From Actinomycetota bacterium (GTDB taxonomy: Bacteria > Actinomycetota > Acidimicrobiia > Acidimicrobiales > RAAP-2), in contig JAJPJV010000052.1 of assembly GCA_021324045.1 (NCBI GenBank), positions 1 to 64,000 of the forward strand: a stretch of 64,000 bases of DNA, given 5' to 3'. Position 1 is the first letter of the stretch, and every line of letters begins with the position of its first letter. The translations under genes were made by a program, and so were the position numbers. Shown here piece by piece: positions 16,604 to 25,191 of the stretch. The notes beneath the pieces are model-generated. The model was given only the letters and a program-made list of their open reading frames with translations, was not told the origin of the DNA and did not search any database.

Positions 16604-17305
16604 GTGCTGCCCACGGGCAGAGAGAAGACGACGCGCGTCCGCGCGATGTTCGACGCGATCGCTCCTCGCTACGACCTCGTCAACCGGATCATCAGCCTGG
16701 GCCTGGATCGGCGGTGGCGGCAGCTCGCCGTGGACGCGCTCGCCCTGCCCCCCGGCTCGCTCGTCGTCGATGTCGCGTGCGGCACGGGCGACCTCTCCCG
16801 GATCGCGCAGGCGGCCGGGCTCCGGGTGGTGGGCATCGACCTCAGCTGGGGCATGATCGCCGCCGGCCGCGCACGCGGCGCCCAAACTGTCCTCCAGGCT
16901 GACGCGACGACGATGCCCTTCGCTGACCGGTCGGTGGACGGCATCGTCTGCGGGTACGCGCTGCGCAATCTCTCCGATCTCGATGCCGCGTTCGCCGAGA
17001 TGGCCCGGGTGCTGCGCCCGGGCGGGCGTCTCGCGCTCCTCGAGGTCGGCGACCCACCCCCGGGCCCCGTGCGGCTCGGGTACCACGCCTGGTTCCACCA
17101 CGCCATTCCGCTGATCGGTGCGCTGCTCTCCGACAAGGAGGCATACCGCTACCTGCCACGCTCGACGGTCTACCTTCCCGACCCAGGCTCCCTGCGCCGC
17201 ATGCTCATGAACGCAGGGTTCTCGACGGTCGGCCACCGCCACCTGACCGCAGGGTTGAACCAGCTCGTGACCGCCACGCGAGCAGGGCTGCCGTGCACCG
17301 GATGA
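16604..17305 (+). CDS. menG: Demethylmenaquinone methyltransferase
   Basis: SAM-dependent C-methylation of demethylmenaquinone, the last menaquinone step. The 233-residue product has the UbiE/MenG start VRAMFDAIAPRYDLVNRIIS and LGLDRRWRQ. The SAM motif is VVDVACGTGDLS, followed by VVGIDLSWGMI, VCGYALRNLSDLDAAF, MARVLRPGGRLALLEV and the late YRYLPRS. I chose the GTG at 16604, 17 bases after the membrane-protein stop, because no ATG exists before the conserved region; there is no clear Shine-Dalgarno. The next gene is an isochorismate synthase, so both act in the menaquinone route. Confidence 0.92.
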   Translation: MLPTGREKTTRVRAMFDAIAPRYDLVNRIISLGLDRRWRQLAVDALALPPGSLVVDVACGTGDLSRIAQAAGLRVVGIDLSWGMIAAGRARGAQTVLQADATTMPFADRSVDGIVCGYALRNLSDLDAAFAEMARVLRPGGRLALLEVGDPPPGPVRLGYHAWFHHAIPLIGALLSDKEAYRYLPRSTVYLPDPGSLRRMLMNAGFSTVGHRHLTAGLNQLVTATRAGLPCTG

Positions 17306-17351
17306 CCCTGATCGGAGCCGCGACGATCTTCGTGATGCCCATCGGGACCCG

Positions 17352-18704
17352 ATGACCGTCGTTGGCGCCGTCACCCGCCCCCTCGAACCCGGCTCGGCCT
17401 TCGACCGCTTCGAGCTCGCTCGCAGCGCCGATGTCGTCTTCGCCAGCCAGGACCTCACGCTCGTCGGATTCGGCATCGCCATGCGGCTCACCCTGCCCGG
17501 TGGACTGGCAGAGGCCTCGGGTCGCCTCGCACTGCAGCGGCGGCTCGCCTCGGTCGTGTGCGACGACGTGTTGCGCCGACCCGGAACCGGTGTCGTGGCC
17601 CACGGGGCTCTTCCCTTCGATGCGAATGCCGCGTGCACGCTCGTGGTCCCCTCGCTGACCTACGGAGCGAGCGCCGACGGAGCCGAGTGGGTGACCGTCG
17701 TCGCTGAGGATCCCAAGCTCCCCGACGTCGTCAGCCGCGAGCGACTGGTCACGCGCCTGCGCCGATCCCCCTCGAGGCCGAGCGGACCGCAGCGTCCTCC
17801 CGGGACACCATCCTCGGGGGAGGAGCTCGTCGCCACCCCCCGGCTCACCGGCGAGGCCTACGCAGCCGCCGTCAGGGAGGCCATCACCGCGATGGCGAGC
17901 GGCCCCCTGCAAAAGGTCGTCCTCGCCAGCCGTGTCGATCTCTGGTTCCCCAGACCCGCGGACCCCCTCGGCGTCCTCGCTCGCCTCGCCGACGACGGAC
18001 GTTCGGGCACCATGTTCGTGCACCCCACCGACGACGGGTGGTTCATCGGGATCTCCCCGGAGCTGTTGGTCTCACGCCGCCATGCGGCCATCGAGAGCCA
18101 CCCCCTCGCCGGCACGGCACGGCTCCGCGGCGGCTCGGGCCCGGAACGCCTCGCGGCAACGCAGCTCCTTGGGTCCGCCAAGGATCGCCTCGAGCACGAG
18201 CTCGTCGTCCGCGCGATCGTGGAGGTGCTCACGCCGCTGTGCGAGCACCTCGAGGTGCCCCCCGGGCCCTTTTTCGAGATGGAGTCCTCGGCGATCGCGC
18301 ACCTGGGCACCCGCATCCGTGCCACCTTGCGCCAGCCGGAGGTCGGGCAATCCGGGGTCCTCGAGCTCCTCGCTGCGCTGCATCCCACACCCGCGGTCGG
18401 CGGCCTCCCGCGCCCCGCGGCCCTCGAGACGATTGCACGCCTCGAACCCTTCTCGCGTGGACCGTGGGCGGGACCGGTGGGATGGATCGATCGCGACGGC
18501 AACGGCGACTGGGTGATCGGTATCCGTTCGGCGATCGTCGGGCCCCGGCGCGCGACCATCTACGCCGGCTCGGGAATCGTCGCGAGCTCAGACCCCGAGG
18601 CAGAGCGCGCGGAGACAGCCTTCAAGCTCGGGCTCGTCCTCGACGCCTTTGCCCCCGGTGCTGCCCGGCAGCTGGCGTCATCACGTGCCGGTCGAGCTGG
18701 TTGA
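17352..18704 (+). CDS. menF: Isochorismate synthase
   Basis: Converts chorismate to isochorismate, the entry to menaquinone (or a catecholate siderophore). The 450-residue product belongs to the chorismate-binding family. It has LQKVVLASRVDLWF, FIGISPELLVSR, HPLAGTARLRGG, KDRLEHELVVRAIVEVLTPLC, LHPTPAVGGLPR (diagnostic of isochorismate synthases), RGPWAGPVGWI and IYAGSGIVASSDPEAE. Proximity to menG argues for menaquinone. The ATG at 17352 lies 46 bases after menG. The last 24 bases overlap the histidine kinase gene on the opposite strand. Confidence 0.92.
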   Translation: MTVVGAVTRPLEPGSAFDRFELARSADVVFASQDLTLVGFGIAMRLTLPGGLAEASGRLALQRRLASVVCDDVLRRPGTGVVAHGALPFDANAACTLVVPSLTYGASADGAEWVTVVAEDPKLPDVVSRERLVTRLRRSPSRPSGPQRPPGTPSSGEELVATPRLTGEAYAAAVREAITAMASGPLQKVVLASRVDLWFPRPADPLGVLARLADDGRSGTMFVHPTDDGWFIGISPELLVSRRHAAIESHPLAGTARLRGGSGPERLAATQLLGSAKDRLEHELVVRAIVEVLTPLCEHLEVPPGPFFEMESSAIAHLGTRIRATLRQPEVGQSGVLELLAALHPTPAVGGLPRPAALETIARLEPFSRGPWAGPVGWIDRDGNGDWVIGIRSAIVGPRRATIYAGSGIVASSDPEAERAETAFKLGLVLDAFAPGAARQLASSRAGRAG

Positions 18705-20228
18705 GGAGCTGAGCTGCTCGAGCGCCCCTGCGCTCGGGACGCCGGGCCTCGCGCCGGGCGGGCCGGCTGCGTCCTCAAGGGGGATCTCGACCCGAAACAC
18801 CGTTCCCTCCCCAACCACCGAGTCCACCGAGGCGGTGCCCTCGAGTGCGAGCGCGATGGCCCGCACGATCGCCAGGCCGAGGCCCGTCCCTCGGCCGGTC
18901 CGTGCGCTGTCGGCACGGTAGAAGCGATCGAAGACCCGAGCTGCTTGTTCTGGTTCCATCCCCGGACCCTCGTCGCGGACCTCGAGGATGCCCATCGCAG
19001 CGTCGCGCCGCACCGCAACCTCGACCCGGGCCGAAAGCGGCGTGTGGTCGAGCGCGTTGCGCACCAGGTTGTGGGCGACCTGGCCGAGCCGGTCGCGATC
19101 GCCAACCACCACGACTCGCTCCGGTGCCACGAGGTCGATGGGCCGGGACGGTTGGACCGCCCGTGCGTCGTCGACCGCGTCGGCAGCGATCCGCCGCAGG
19201 TCGACCGCGACGCGCTCGAGCGGGCGACCTTGATCGAGCCGGGCGAGCAAGAGCAGGTCCTCGACCATGGCGCTCATGCGTTCCGCTTCGCGTTCGACGC
19301 GGCTCAGTGCCCGATGCCGGCTCGCTTCGTCCCCGAAGGCCCCTTTGCGGAGCAATTCGGTGTATCCCCGAATCGACGTCAGCGGCGTCCGAAGCTCATG
19401 GGAGGCGTTAGCGACGAACTGGCGCAGCCGAGCCTCCGAGGCGGACTTCTCCTCGAAGCTGGCTTGGATCCGGCCGAGCATCGCGTTGAAGGCGTTCCCG
19501 AGCCGCCCAACCTCGCTCTGGGCATCGTTCGCCGGCACGCGACGCGTCAGATCGCCTCCGGCGATCGCCCCGGCCGTGCGGGTCATCTCCTCCAAGGGCC
19601 GAAGGCCGCGCCGCACCACGAGGTAGGCGAGCCCGGTGATCACGACGAGCGCGAGGCCCGAAGCGATGAGCTCGATCCGCAGCAGCGACGAAAGCGTGTC
19701 CTGCGTGGGGTTCAACGAGACCGCGACGACCAGGATCCCCTGGGGGACACGGACGGCGGTGGCGCGGTAGGCCGCGCTGTGATCACCGACGGCACCGACG
19801 TCGAAGCTGTCAGCCGAGGGGCGGTACGCGCGGATCCGTTGCCCGAAGCGGTGCCTGACGAGGGTGGGCTGGGGTCGCAGCGCCGCCGGGAGACGTGGCT
19901 GGGGATCTGGGTGGCTCTGGTTCCCCGAGGGGCTCCGCGCCCCCGAGGGGAGCCTGACGATCACTTTGTTGCTGGGACCCAGGACCATGACGTAGACGTC
20001 GGGGCTCACCCTGCTCGCCAGGCCTCGTCTGAGCTCCCAGAGGGGGATGTCGAAGCGGCTCGCAAAGTGCAGGTAGGTGAACGCCTGCTGCTGGGCGGCG
20101 TCGAGCTGATCGTCCACCTTGCCGTAGAGGAACGAGCGCAGCTGGGTGTATGCGACGACGTCGGTCACCACGAGGGCGACGACGAGGAGTACCCCGACCG
20201 TCAGGGTGAGCAAGCGCCGCAACCGCAC
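18681..20228 (-). CDS. Membrane sensor histidine kinase
   Basis: A 515-residue class I sensor. TM1 is LLTLTVGVLLVVALVVTDVVAY (about residues 6-27), followed by an extracytoplasmic domain of about 150 residues and TM2 IELIASGLALVVITGLAYLVV. Then come a HAMP linker (LRPLEEMTRTAGAIAGGDL), the H-box FVANASHELRTPL with the phospho-His, N-box HNLVRNALDHT, G1 DEGPGM, and G2 GTGLGLAIVRAIA. The C-terminal 35 residues are low complexity. It follows its response regulator by 9 bases. The signal is unknown; being in one operon with a GT2 enzyme for lipid-linked mannose hints at envelope sensing, but that is inference. Confidence 0.92.
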   Translation of the reverse strand: MRLRRLLTLTVGVLLVVALVVTDVVAYTQLRSFLYGKVDDQLDAAQQQAFTYLHFASRFDIPLWELRRGLASRVSPDVYVMVLGPSNKVIVRLPSGARSPSGNQSHPDPQPRLPAALRPQPTLVRHRFGQRIRAYRPSADSFDVGAVGDHSAAYRATAVRVPQGILVVAVSLNPTQDTLSSLLRIELIASGLALVVITGLAYLVVRRGLRPLEEMTRTAGAIAGGDLTRRVPANDAQSEVGRLGNAFNAMLGRIQASFEEKSASEARLRQFVANASHELRTPLTSIRGYTELLRKGAFGDEASRHRALSRVEREAERMSAMVEDLLLLARLDQGRPLERVAVDLRRIAADAVDDARAVQPSRPIDLVAPERVVVVGDRDRLGQVAHNLVRNALDHTPLSARVEVAVRRDAAMGILEVRDEGPGMEPEQAARVFDRFYRADSARTGRGTGLGLAIVRAIALALEGTASVDSVVGEGTVFRVEIPLEDAAGPPGARPGVPSAGALEQLSSSTSSTGT

Positions 20229-20237
20229 CGGCGGTCC

Positions 20238-20957
20238 TCACGCCCGAGGGAGCCGGAAGCAGTACCCCACGCCGCGCACGGTATGGATCAGCGGCGGCTC
20301 CATTTCGTCGACCTTCTTGCGCAGGTAGCTGATGTAGGTCTCCACGATGGTTGGCTCGCGGTCAAGCTCGTAGTCCCAGACCGCGTCGAGGATCTCAGAC
20401 TTTGACACGACGCGACGTGCATTCTCGACGAGGAACTCCAACAGCTTGAACTCCGTGGGCGTGAGCTCGAGGAGGCGGTCCTGACGCCAGGCTTCGTGGG
20501 CCCTGACGTCCACGACGACGTCGGCATAGGTCAGCACCCCAGGCGGGGAACCCTCACCGTTGGGTCGTGCACGTCGGAGCACGGCGCGCACGCGCGCAAC
20601 CACCTCGCTCAAGCTGAACGGCTTGGTGATGTAGTCGTCCCCCAATGCCAGGCCGGCGACCTTGTCCTCCGTGGCGTCCCTGGCCGTCACGAAGACGACA
20701 GGGACCGCGGAACCCCGCTCGCGCAGGCGCCGACAGAGCTCCGTGCCGTCGAGATCGGGCAACATGACGTCGAGCAACACCAAGTCGGGCTCGCAGCGCG
20801 CAGTGGTGGCCAGGGCCTCCTCGGCGGTTGAGGCGACCTCGACCCCGAAGCCCTCAAAGCGCAGCCCCGCAGAGAGCAAGTCGGCGATGTAGGGCTCGTC
20901 GTCGACGACCAGGATCGTGGCGCTCGCCGCCCCCGGCGCCTGCAGTGGCGCGCTCAT
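20238..20957 (-). CDS. OmpR-family response regulator
   Basis: A 239-residue DNA-binding regulator partnered with the kinase downstream. The receiver domain has TILVVDDEPYIADLL (acidic pocket), the phospho-acceptor Asp in DLVLLDVMLPDLDG, VVFVTARDA and the Lys in DDYITKPFS. The winged-helix effector has LTPTEFKLLEFLVENARRVV and YELDREPTIVETYISYLRKK. The ATG at 20957 overlaps the upstream GT2 stop (ATGA) and is preferred over an ATG three codons earlier. The order GT2-regulator-kinase, with overlapping ends, indicates one mRNA. Confidence 0.93.
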   Translation of the reverse strand: MSAPLQAPGAASATILVVDDEPYIADLLSAGLRFEGFGVEVASTAEEALATTARCEPDLVLLDVMLPDLDGTELCRRLRERGSAVPVVFVTARDATEDKVAGLALGDDYITKPFSLSEVVARVRAVLRRARPNGEGSPPGVLTYADVVVDVRAHEAWRQDRLLELTPTEFKLLEFLVENARRVVSKSEILDAVWDYELDREPTIVETYISYLRKKVDEMEPPLIHTVRGVGYCFRLPRA

Positions 20958-21781
20958 TGCCTCCATGATCGCACGGGAGCCGCATCGACCTCGGCCGCCG
21001 CGCCGACGGCGGCTTCCGGCTCGTGTTCACCGCCAACGGAACCCCTTTGGCCACGACGTCGCAGGATCACCCCTACCTTGGCCATCCATTGCCTGGCCGC
21101 CCACCAGGTGACCAGGCCGAATGCCTCGACCACGATCGCGGTCGACATCTTGGACTCCCCCGCGACCCGATCCACGAAGCTGATCGGCACCTCCACGATC
21201 GTGGCGCCGGCGCGCTTGGCTCGATAGGTCATCTCGATCTGGAAGCCGTAGCCTTCGGCGCGCACGCTGTCGAGCTCGATCCTGCGCAGGATGCTCGCCC
21301 CGTACGCCCGGTAACCAGCAGTCGAGTCCGCCACCTTGAGGCCGAGCATCGCCGACGCGTACCAGTTGCCCCCGCGCGACAACAGGTAGCGGAACCACGA
21401 CCAGTTCGGAATGGAGCCGCCCGGCACGTATCGGGATCCGATCGAGACCTCCGCGCCTTGCCGTAGTGGCGCGACCAGCGAGGGAAGTGCACCGGGGTCG
21501 TGAGACAGGTCGGCGTCGATCTCCACGAACGCGTCGAACCCGCGCTCGAGCCCCCAGCGGAACCCTGCCCGGTACGCGCTCCCGAGGCCGGCCTTGCGGG
21601 AGCGCCGCAGGAGGTGCACGCCCTCGAGCCCCAGTTGGGCCACCATCTCCGCGGTCCCATCGGGGCTCCCGTCGTCCACGACCAGGATCTCGGCCTCCGG
21701 CAGCGCACCACGAATGCGGTCGAGGACCGTTTCGATGTTCGCCGCCTCGTTGTAGGTCGGGACGACCACGAGGACTCGCAC
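20954..21781 (-). CDS. Polyprenol-phosphate mannose synthase-like glycosyltransferase (GT2)
   Basis: Transfers mannose (or another sugar) from a nucleotide sugar to polyprenyl phosphate. The 275-residue product starts VVVPTYNEAANIETVLDRI and has ILVVDDGSPDGT. The acceptor loop is LLRRSRKAGLGSAYRAGF, the metal site FVEIDADLSHDP, then SRYVPGG and DSTAGYRAY. The soluble GT-A domain ends near residue 240 and there is no GtrA or Lnt-type membrane domain. This resembles the catalytic half of actinomycete Ppm1, which supplies polyprenyl-phosphomannose for lipomannan or O-mannosylation. The GTG start at 21781 is 7 bases after TAAGCT. Confidence 0.85.
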   Translation of the reverse strand: MRVLVVVPTYNEAANIETVLDRIRGALPEAEILVVDDGSPDGTAEMVAQLGLEGVHLLRRSRKAGLGSAYRAGFRWGLERGFDAFVEIDADLSHDPGALPSLVAPLRQGAEVSIGSRYVPGGSIPNWSWFRYLLSRGGNWYASAMLGLKVADSTAGYRAYGASILRRIELDSVRAEGYGFQIEMTYRAKRAGATIVEVPISFVDRVAGESKMSTAIVVEAFGLVTWWAARQWMAKVGVILRRRGQRGSVGGEHEPEAAVGAAAEVDAAPVRSWRQ

Positions 21782-21788
21782 GGCGGGC

Positions 21789-21794
21789 AGCTTA
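21789..21794 (-). promoter_or_regulatory. -10 hexamer of the GT2/two-component operon
   Basis: TAAGCT on the minus strand, seven bases before the GTG at 21781. It is consistent with a leaderless or near-leaderless start for the three-gene operon. Confidence 0.5.
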
Positions 21795-21894
21795 GAGCCC
21801 GAGCCGGTGCCTGGCCTGGGCGCGCCACGCCGGTTGGTCCCGTGCGCAGCGGTCGCCCTGATCGGCTCAGTCCCGAACGTGCAAGCATGAGGGA

Positions 21895-22974
21895 ATGGCG
21901 AGACGGCAACGGCCCTGGATGCGCCACATCCGCTGGACCGTGACGGTCATCGTGTTGGGCTTTGTCATCGAGTACGTCGTGCTTCCCGAGGTCGCTTCGG
22001 CACGCAAGTCGATCCGCCTCCTCGGGAAGGTCAACGTCGCCTACCTGCTGCTGGCCGTCGCCCTTGAGGTCCTCGCCCTCGTGTCCTACGCCGGCCTCAG
22101 CCGGACGGTTCTCTACCCGCGCAGCCCGAGCCGATTCCGGCTTCTTCGCATCAACATGGCGACCCTTGCCATCTCCCACGTCCTGCCGGGCGGGACTGCG
22201 CCGGGGACGGCGCTCAGCTACCGCCTCCTCACCGACTCCGGCGTCCCCGGCTCCACGGCCGGCTTCGGGCTCGCCACGCAGGGCGTGGGGTCGGCGGTGG
22301 TCCTCAACGCCATCTTCTGGCTCGCGCTCGTGGTATCGATCCCGCTCCATGGGTTCAATCCGCTCTACGGGATTGCGGCTGCAGCTGGTGTCGTGCTCAT
22401 GGCGGGGTTCGCCGGAGCGGTGCTGCTGCTGACCCGTGGGAAATCCAGAGCCGTCGGCTTCATCCACGCCATCGCCACCCGCCTGCCGTTTTTGCGCGCG
22501 GATGCGATCTCCGACCTCCTCCAACGCCTCGCGGATCGCCTCCACGAACTGACCGACCACCCGACGCTGCTCCGACGTGCCCTGTGGTGGGCGGCGGCGA
22601 ACTGGTTGTTCGACGCCGCATCGCTGTGGGTATTCCTCTTCGCCTTCGGGAAGGCCCTCCTGCCGATCGACCTCCTCGTCGCCTACGGGCTGGCGAACAT
22701 CCTCGCCGTGATCCCGATCACCCCAGGAGGACTCGGAGTCGTCGAGGGCGTGCTCATTCCCACGATCGTCGGCTTTCGCACGCCGAAGGCGATCGCCATC
22801 CTTGGCGTCATCAGCTACCGCCTGGTCAACTTCTGGCTCCCCATCCCCGTCGGCGGCATCGCCTACCTCTCGCTGCGGATCGGCTCGGGCCGGCGGAACG
22901 GTTCGGGCACCGTCACGCCGGGCGCGGATCGGGCTCCCGGCGGCGCCTGGCCCGCTCGATCGCCAGTTCCCTGA
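21895..22974 (+). CDS. Lysylphosphatidylglycerol synthetase-type integral membrane protein (flippase-like domain)
   Basis: A 359-residue polytopic membrane protein of the UPF0104/LPG-synthase TM family, with eight or so hydrophobic segments. Visible are VTVIVLGFVIEYVVLP, VAYLLLAVALEVLALVSYAG, LPGGTAPGTALSYRLL, the central VVLNAIFWLALVVSI, and the signature late region AYGLANILAVIPITPGGLGVVEG. Only the membrane domain is present, without the aminoacyltransferase domain of MprF, so it is more likely a lipid or polyprenyl-sugar translocase. The adjacent, divergent polyprenol-phosphate sugar transferase gene fits that reading. Its last 62 bases overlap ppk on the opposite strand. Confidence 0.83.
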   Translation: MARRQRPWMRHIRWTVTVIVLGFVIEYVVLPEVASARKSIRLLGKVNVAYLLLAVALEVLALVSYAGLSRTVLYPRSPSRFRLLRINMATLAISHVLPGGTAPGTALSYRLLTDSGVPGSTAGFGLATQGVGSAVVLNAIFWLALVVSIPLHGFNPLYGIAAAAGVVLMAGFAGAVLLLTRGKSRAVGFIHAIATRLPFLRADAISDLLQRLADRLHELTDHPTLLRRALWWAAANWLFDAASLWVFLFAFGKALLPIDLLVAYGLANILAVIPITPGGLGVVEGVLIPTIVGFRTPKAIAILGVISYRLVNFWLPIPVGGIAYLSLRIGSGRRNGSGTVTPGADRAPGGAWPARSPVP

Positions 22975-25150
22975 GCTTGCGCTGGAGACTGATCCCCTTC
23001 ACCGTCTCGATGCGTCGCCAGCAGCCGTCAGGGCCCAGCGCCCACGAGTTGGTGTCGTCGGCGAACACCAGGTCGAGGACCTCGAGCAGGCGAGCCTGCA
23101 GGCCTGCCTCGCGCACCGGCGCCAGGAGCTCGATGCGGCGATCCAGATTGCGCTCCATCAGGTCCGCCGAACCAATGAACAGCCGGAGCGGGCCTCCGCC
23201 GGTGTCGGTGCCACCGAAGCGGAAGATCCGGGAGTGCTCCAAGAACTCCCCGACGATCGACCGCACCGAGATCGTCTCCGACAGCCCGGGGACCCCTGGG
23301 CGCAGACAGCACAACCCCCGCACCGCCAGATCGATCGGCACCCCGGCGATGGAGGCCGCGTAGAGCGCATCGATCACCGCTCGGTCGGTCAGCCCGTTCA
23401 CCTTGATCACGATCCGGCCGGAGGGGCCCGCGGCCGCTTGTTCGTCGATCATTGCCAGGATCTCCCGGCGCAGCGTCACCGGCGAGACGAGGATCTGGCG
23501 ATACCCGGCATGGCGGCTGAACCCGGTGAGGTAGTTGAACAGGTCGCCGATGTCGGCACCGATCTCCTCGTCGGCAGTGAGCAAACCCAGGTCCTCGTAG
23601 GTTCGCGCCGTCTTGGAGTTGTAGTTCCCGGTTCCGATGTGGCAATAACGGCGGATCCGGTCGTCTTCTCGGCGTAGGACCAGGCAGGCCTTGGAGTGCG
23701 TCTTCAGGCCCACCAGGCCGTAGACGACGTGCACACCGGCCTCCTCGAGCGCGCGCGCCCATCCGATGTTCGCCTGCTCGTCGAAGCGCGCCTTGAGCTC
23801 CACGAGCGCCGCGACCTGCTTGCCGAGCTCGGCGGCACGGATCAGGGAGGCGACGATGGGACTGTCCCCGGAGGTGCGGTACAGGGTCTGCTTGATCCCC
23901 AGCACGTCGGGATCCTCGGCAGCTTGGGCGACAAAGGCCTCGACCGAGGTGGTGAACGAATCGTAGGGGTGATGGACCAACACGTCGTGGTGCCGCAGCA
24001 CCGAGAAGAGGTCCCGCGGCTCGTTGCCCGCGGTCGCGAGCTCCGGAGGGGTCATCGGGGCCCATGCCTCGCCGTGGAGGTCGGGGCGATCGAGCGCGTA
24101 CACCGCCCATAGGCCGCTCAGATCGATCGGTGCCTCGACGTCGTAGACGCTCTCTGGCGCGACCTCGAGCTCCGCCGCGAGCAGCTCTCGGACCGGCGCT
24201 TTGGCGCTCGCCGCGATCTCGAGCCGAACCGCGCGACCGAAGCGACGGCGGCGCAGCTCCATCTCGACCGCGACCAACAGGTCGTCTGCTTCGTCTTCCT
24301 CCAACGCCAGATCGGCGTTGCGCGTCACACGAAACGCCTCGTGCGCGCCGATCGTCATGCCGGGGAACAAGGCGTCCAGGTGCGCGGCGATCACCTGCTC
24401 CAACGGGACGAAGCGCTCCCCGTCCGGCATGACGACGAACCGTGACAGAAGCGGCGGCACCTTCACCCGTGCGATCCGTTGCTCCCCGGTCTCGGGATCT
24501 GCGACCTCCACCACGAGGTTCAACGACAGGTTCGAGATGTACGGGAATGGGTGTCCTGGGTCGACCGCGAGCGGGGTGAGCACGGGGAAAATCTCCCGAC
24601 GAAAGACGTCGACGAGGTACTCGCGGTCCTCTTCGTCCAGCGAGCTCCAGTCCGAGAGGCGGACGCCGGCCTCGGCCAGCTGAGGCACGAGTTGGTCGAG
24701 GAAGATCCGATCCTGGCGTGCGACGAGGGCCTCGACACGAGAGCGGATGGCACGGAGCTGTTCTCGGGGGCCGAGACCGTCGTCCGAGCGCGTCCGGACC
24801 CCTGCTGCCAGCTGATCGTCGAGGCCTGCAACCCGAACCTGGAAGAACTCGTCGAGCATCTCCGAGAAGATCGCCATGAACTTCACCCGCTCGAGGAGCG
24901 GGACCTGCTCGTCCTCGGAGAGATCGAGCAAGCGCGAGCCGAAGTCCAGGCGTGAGAGCTCGCGGTTGAAGAACCGGCGCGGCCCGAACGCCTCGATGAG
25001 CGACCTCGGGTCCTCTGCTTGCCGGATCGAGGGCGGCTCCTCGAGGCCAGCTTCCCGATCCCGAGGGGCCAGGGCGTCGAGCCCATCAGCAGACTGCCTC
25101 GGCTGGTCGGCCTGGCGCGAGGCTAGGGCTGCTGTCCGATCGGTCTCCAT
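22913..25150 (-). CDS. ppk: Polyphosphate kinase 1
   Basis: Reversibly polymerises the gamma phosphate of ATP into polyphosphate. The 745-residue product starts its conserved N domain at RRFFNRELSRLDFGSRLLDL and FMAIFSEMLDEFFQVRVAG. The catalytic domains hold HHPYDSFT, the phospho-accepting His in GLKTHSKACLVLRR, HIGTGNYN and the second conserved His in LEHSRIFRFG, and end SWALGPDGCWRRIE. The ATG at 25150 is chosen because a longer frame would run into the divergent SEDS gene. About 45 residues in front of the N domain are disordered-looking. It overlaps the flippase-like gene tail to tail. Confidence 0.95.
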   Translation of the reverse strand: METDRTAALASRQADQPRQSADGLDALAPRDREAGLEEPPSIRQAEDPRSLIEAFGPRRFFNRELSRLDFGSRLLDLSEDEQVPLLERVKFMAIFSEMLDEFFQVRVAGLDDQLAAGVRTRSDDGLGPREQLRAIRSRVEALVARQDRIFLDQLVPQLAEAGVRLSDWSSLDEEDREYLVDVFRREIFPVLTPLAVDPGHPFPYISNLSLNLVVEVADPETGEQRIARVKVPPLLSRFVVMPDGERFVPLEQVIAAHLDALFPGMTIGAHEAFRVTRNADLALEEDEADDLLVAVEMELRRRRFGRAVRLEIAASAKAPVRELLAAELEVAPESVYDVEAPIDLSGLWAVYALDRPDLHGEAWAPMTPPELATAGNEPRDLFSVLRHHDVLVHHPYDSFTTSVEAFVAQAAEDPDVLGIKQTLYRTSGDSPIVASLIRAAELGKQVAALVELKARFDEQANIGWARALEEAGVHVVYGLVGLKTHSKACLVLRREDDRIRRYCHIGTGNYNSKTARTYEDLGLLTADEEIGADIGDLFNYLTGFSRHAGYRQILVSPVTLRREILAMIDEQAAAGPSGRIVIKVNGLTDRAVIDALYAASIAGVPIDLAVRGLCCLRPGVPGLSETISVRSIVGEFLEHSRIFRFGGTDTGGGPLRLFIGSADLMERNLDRRIELLAPVREAGLQARLLEVLDLVFADDTNSWALGPDGCWRRIETVKGISLQRKLRELAIERARRRREPDPRPA

Positions 25151-25179
25151 GATGGGGCTCCCGCGTGCACGGCCCCCTA

Positions 25180-25185
25180 TACGAT
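25180..25185 (+). promoter_or_regulatory. -10 hexamer of the SEDS gene at 25192 (leaderless)
   Basis: TACGAT followed by exactly six bases and GTG at 25192. An overlapping TATACG at 25178 is an alternative register. No Shine-Dalgarno is present. Confidence 0.6.
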
Positions 25186-25191
25186 CGCCGG

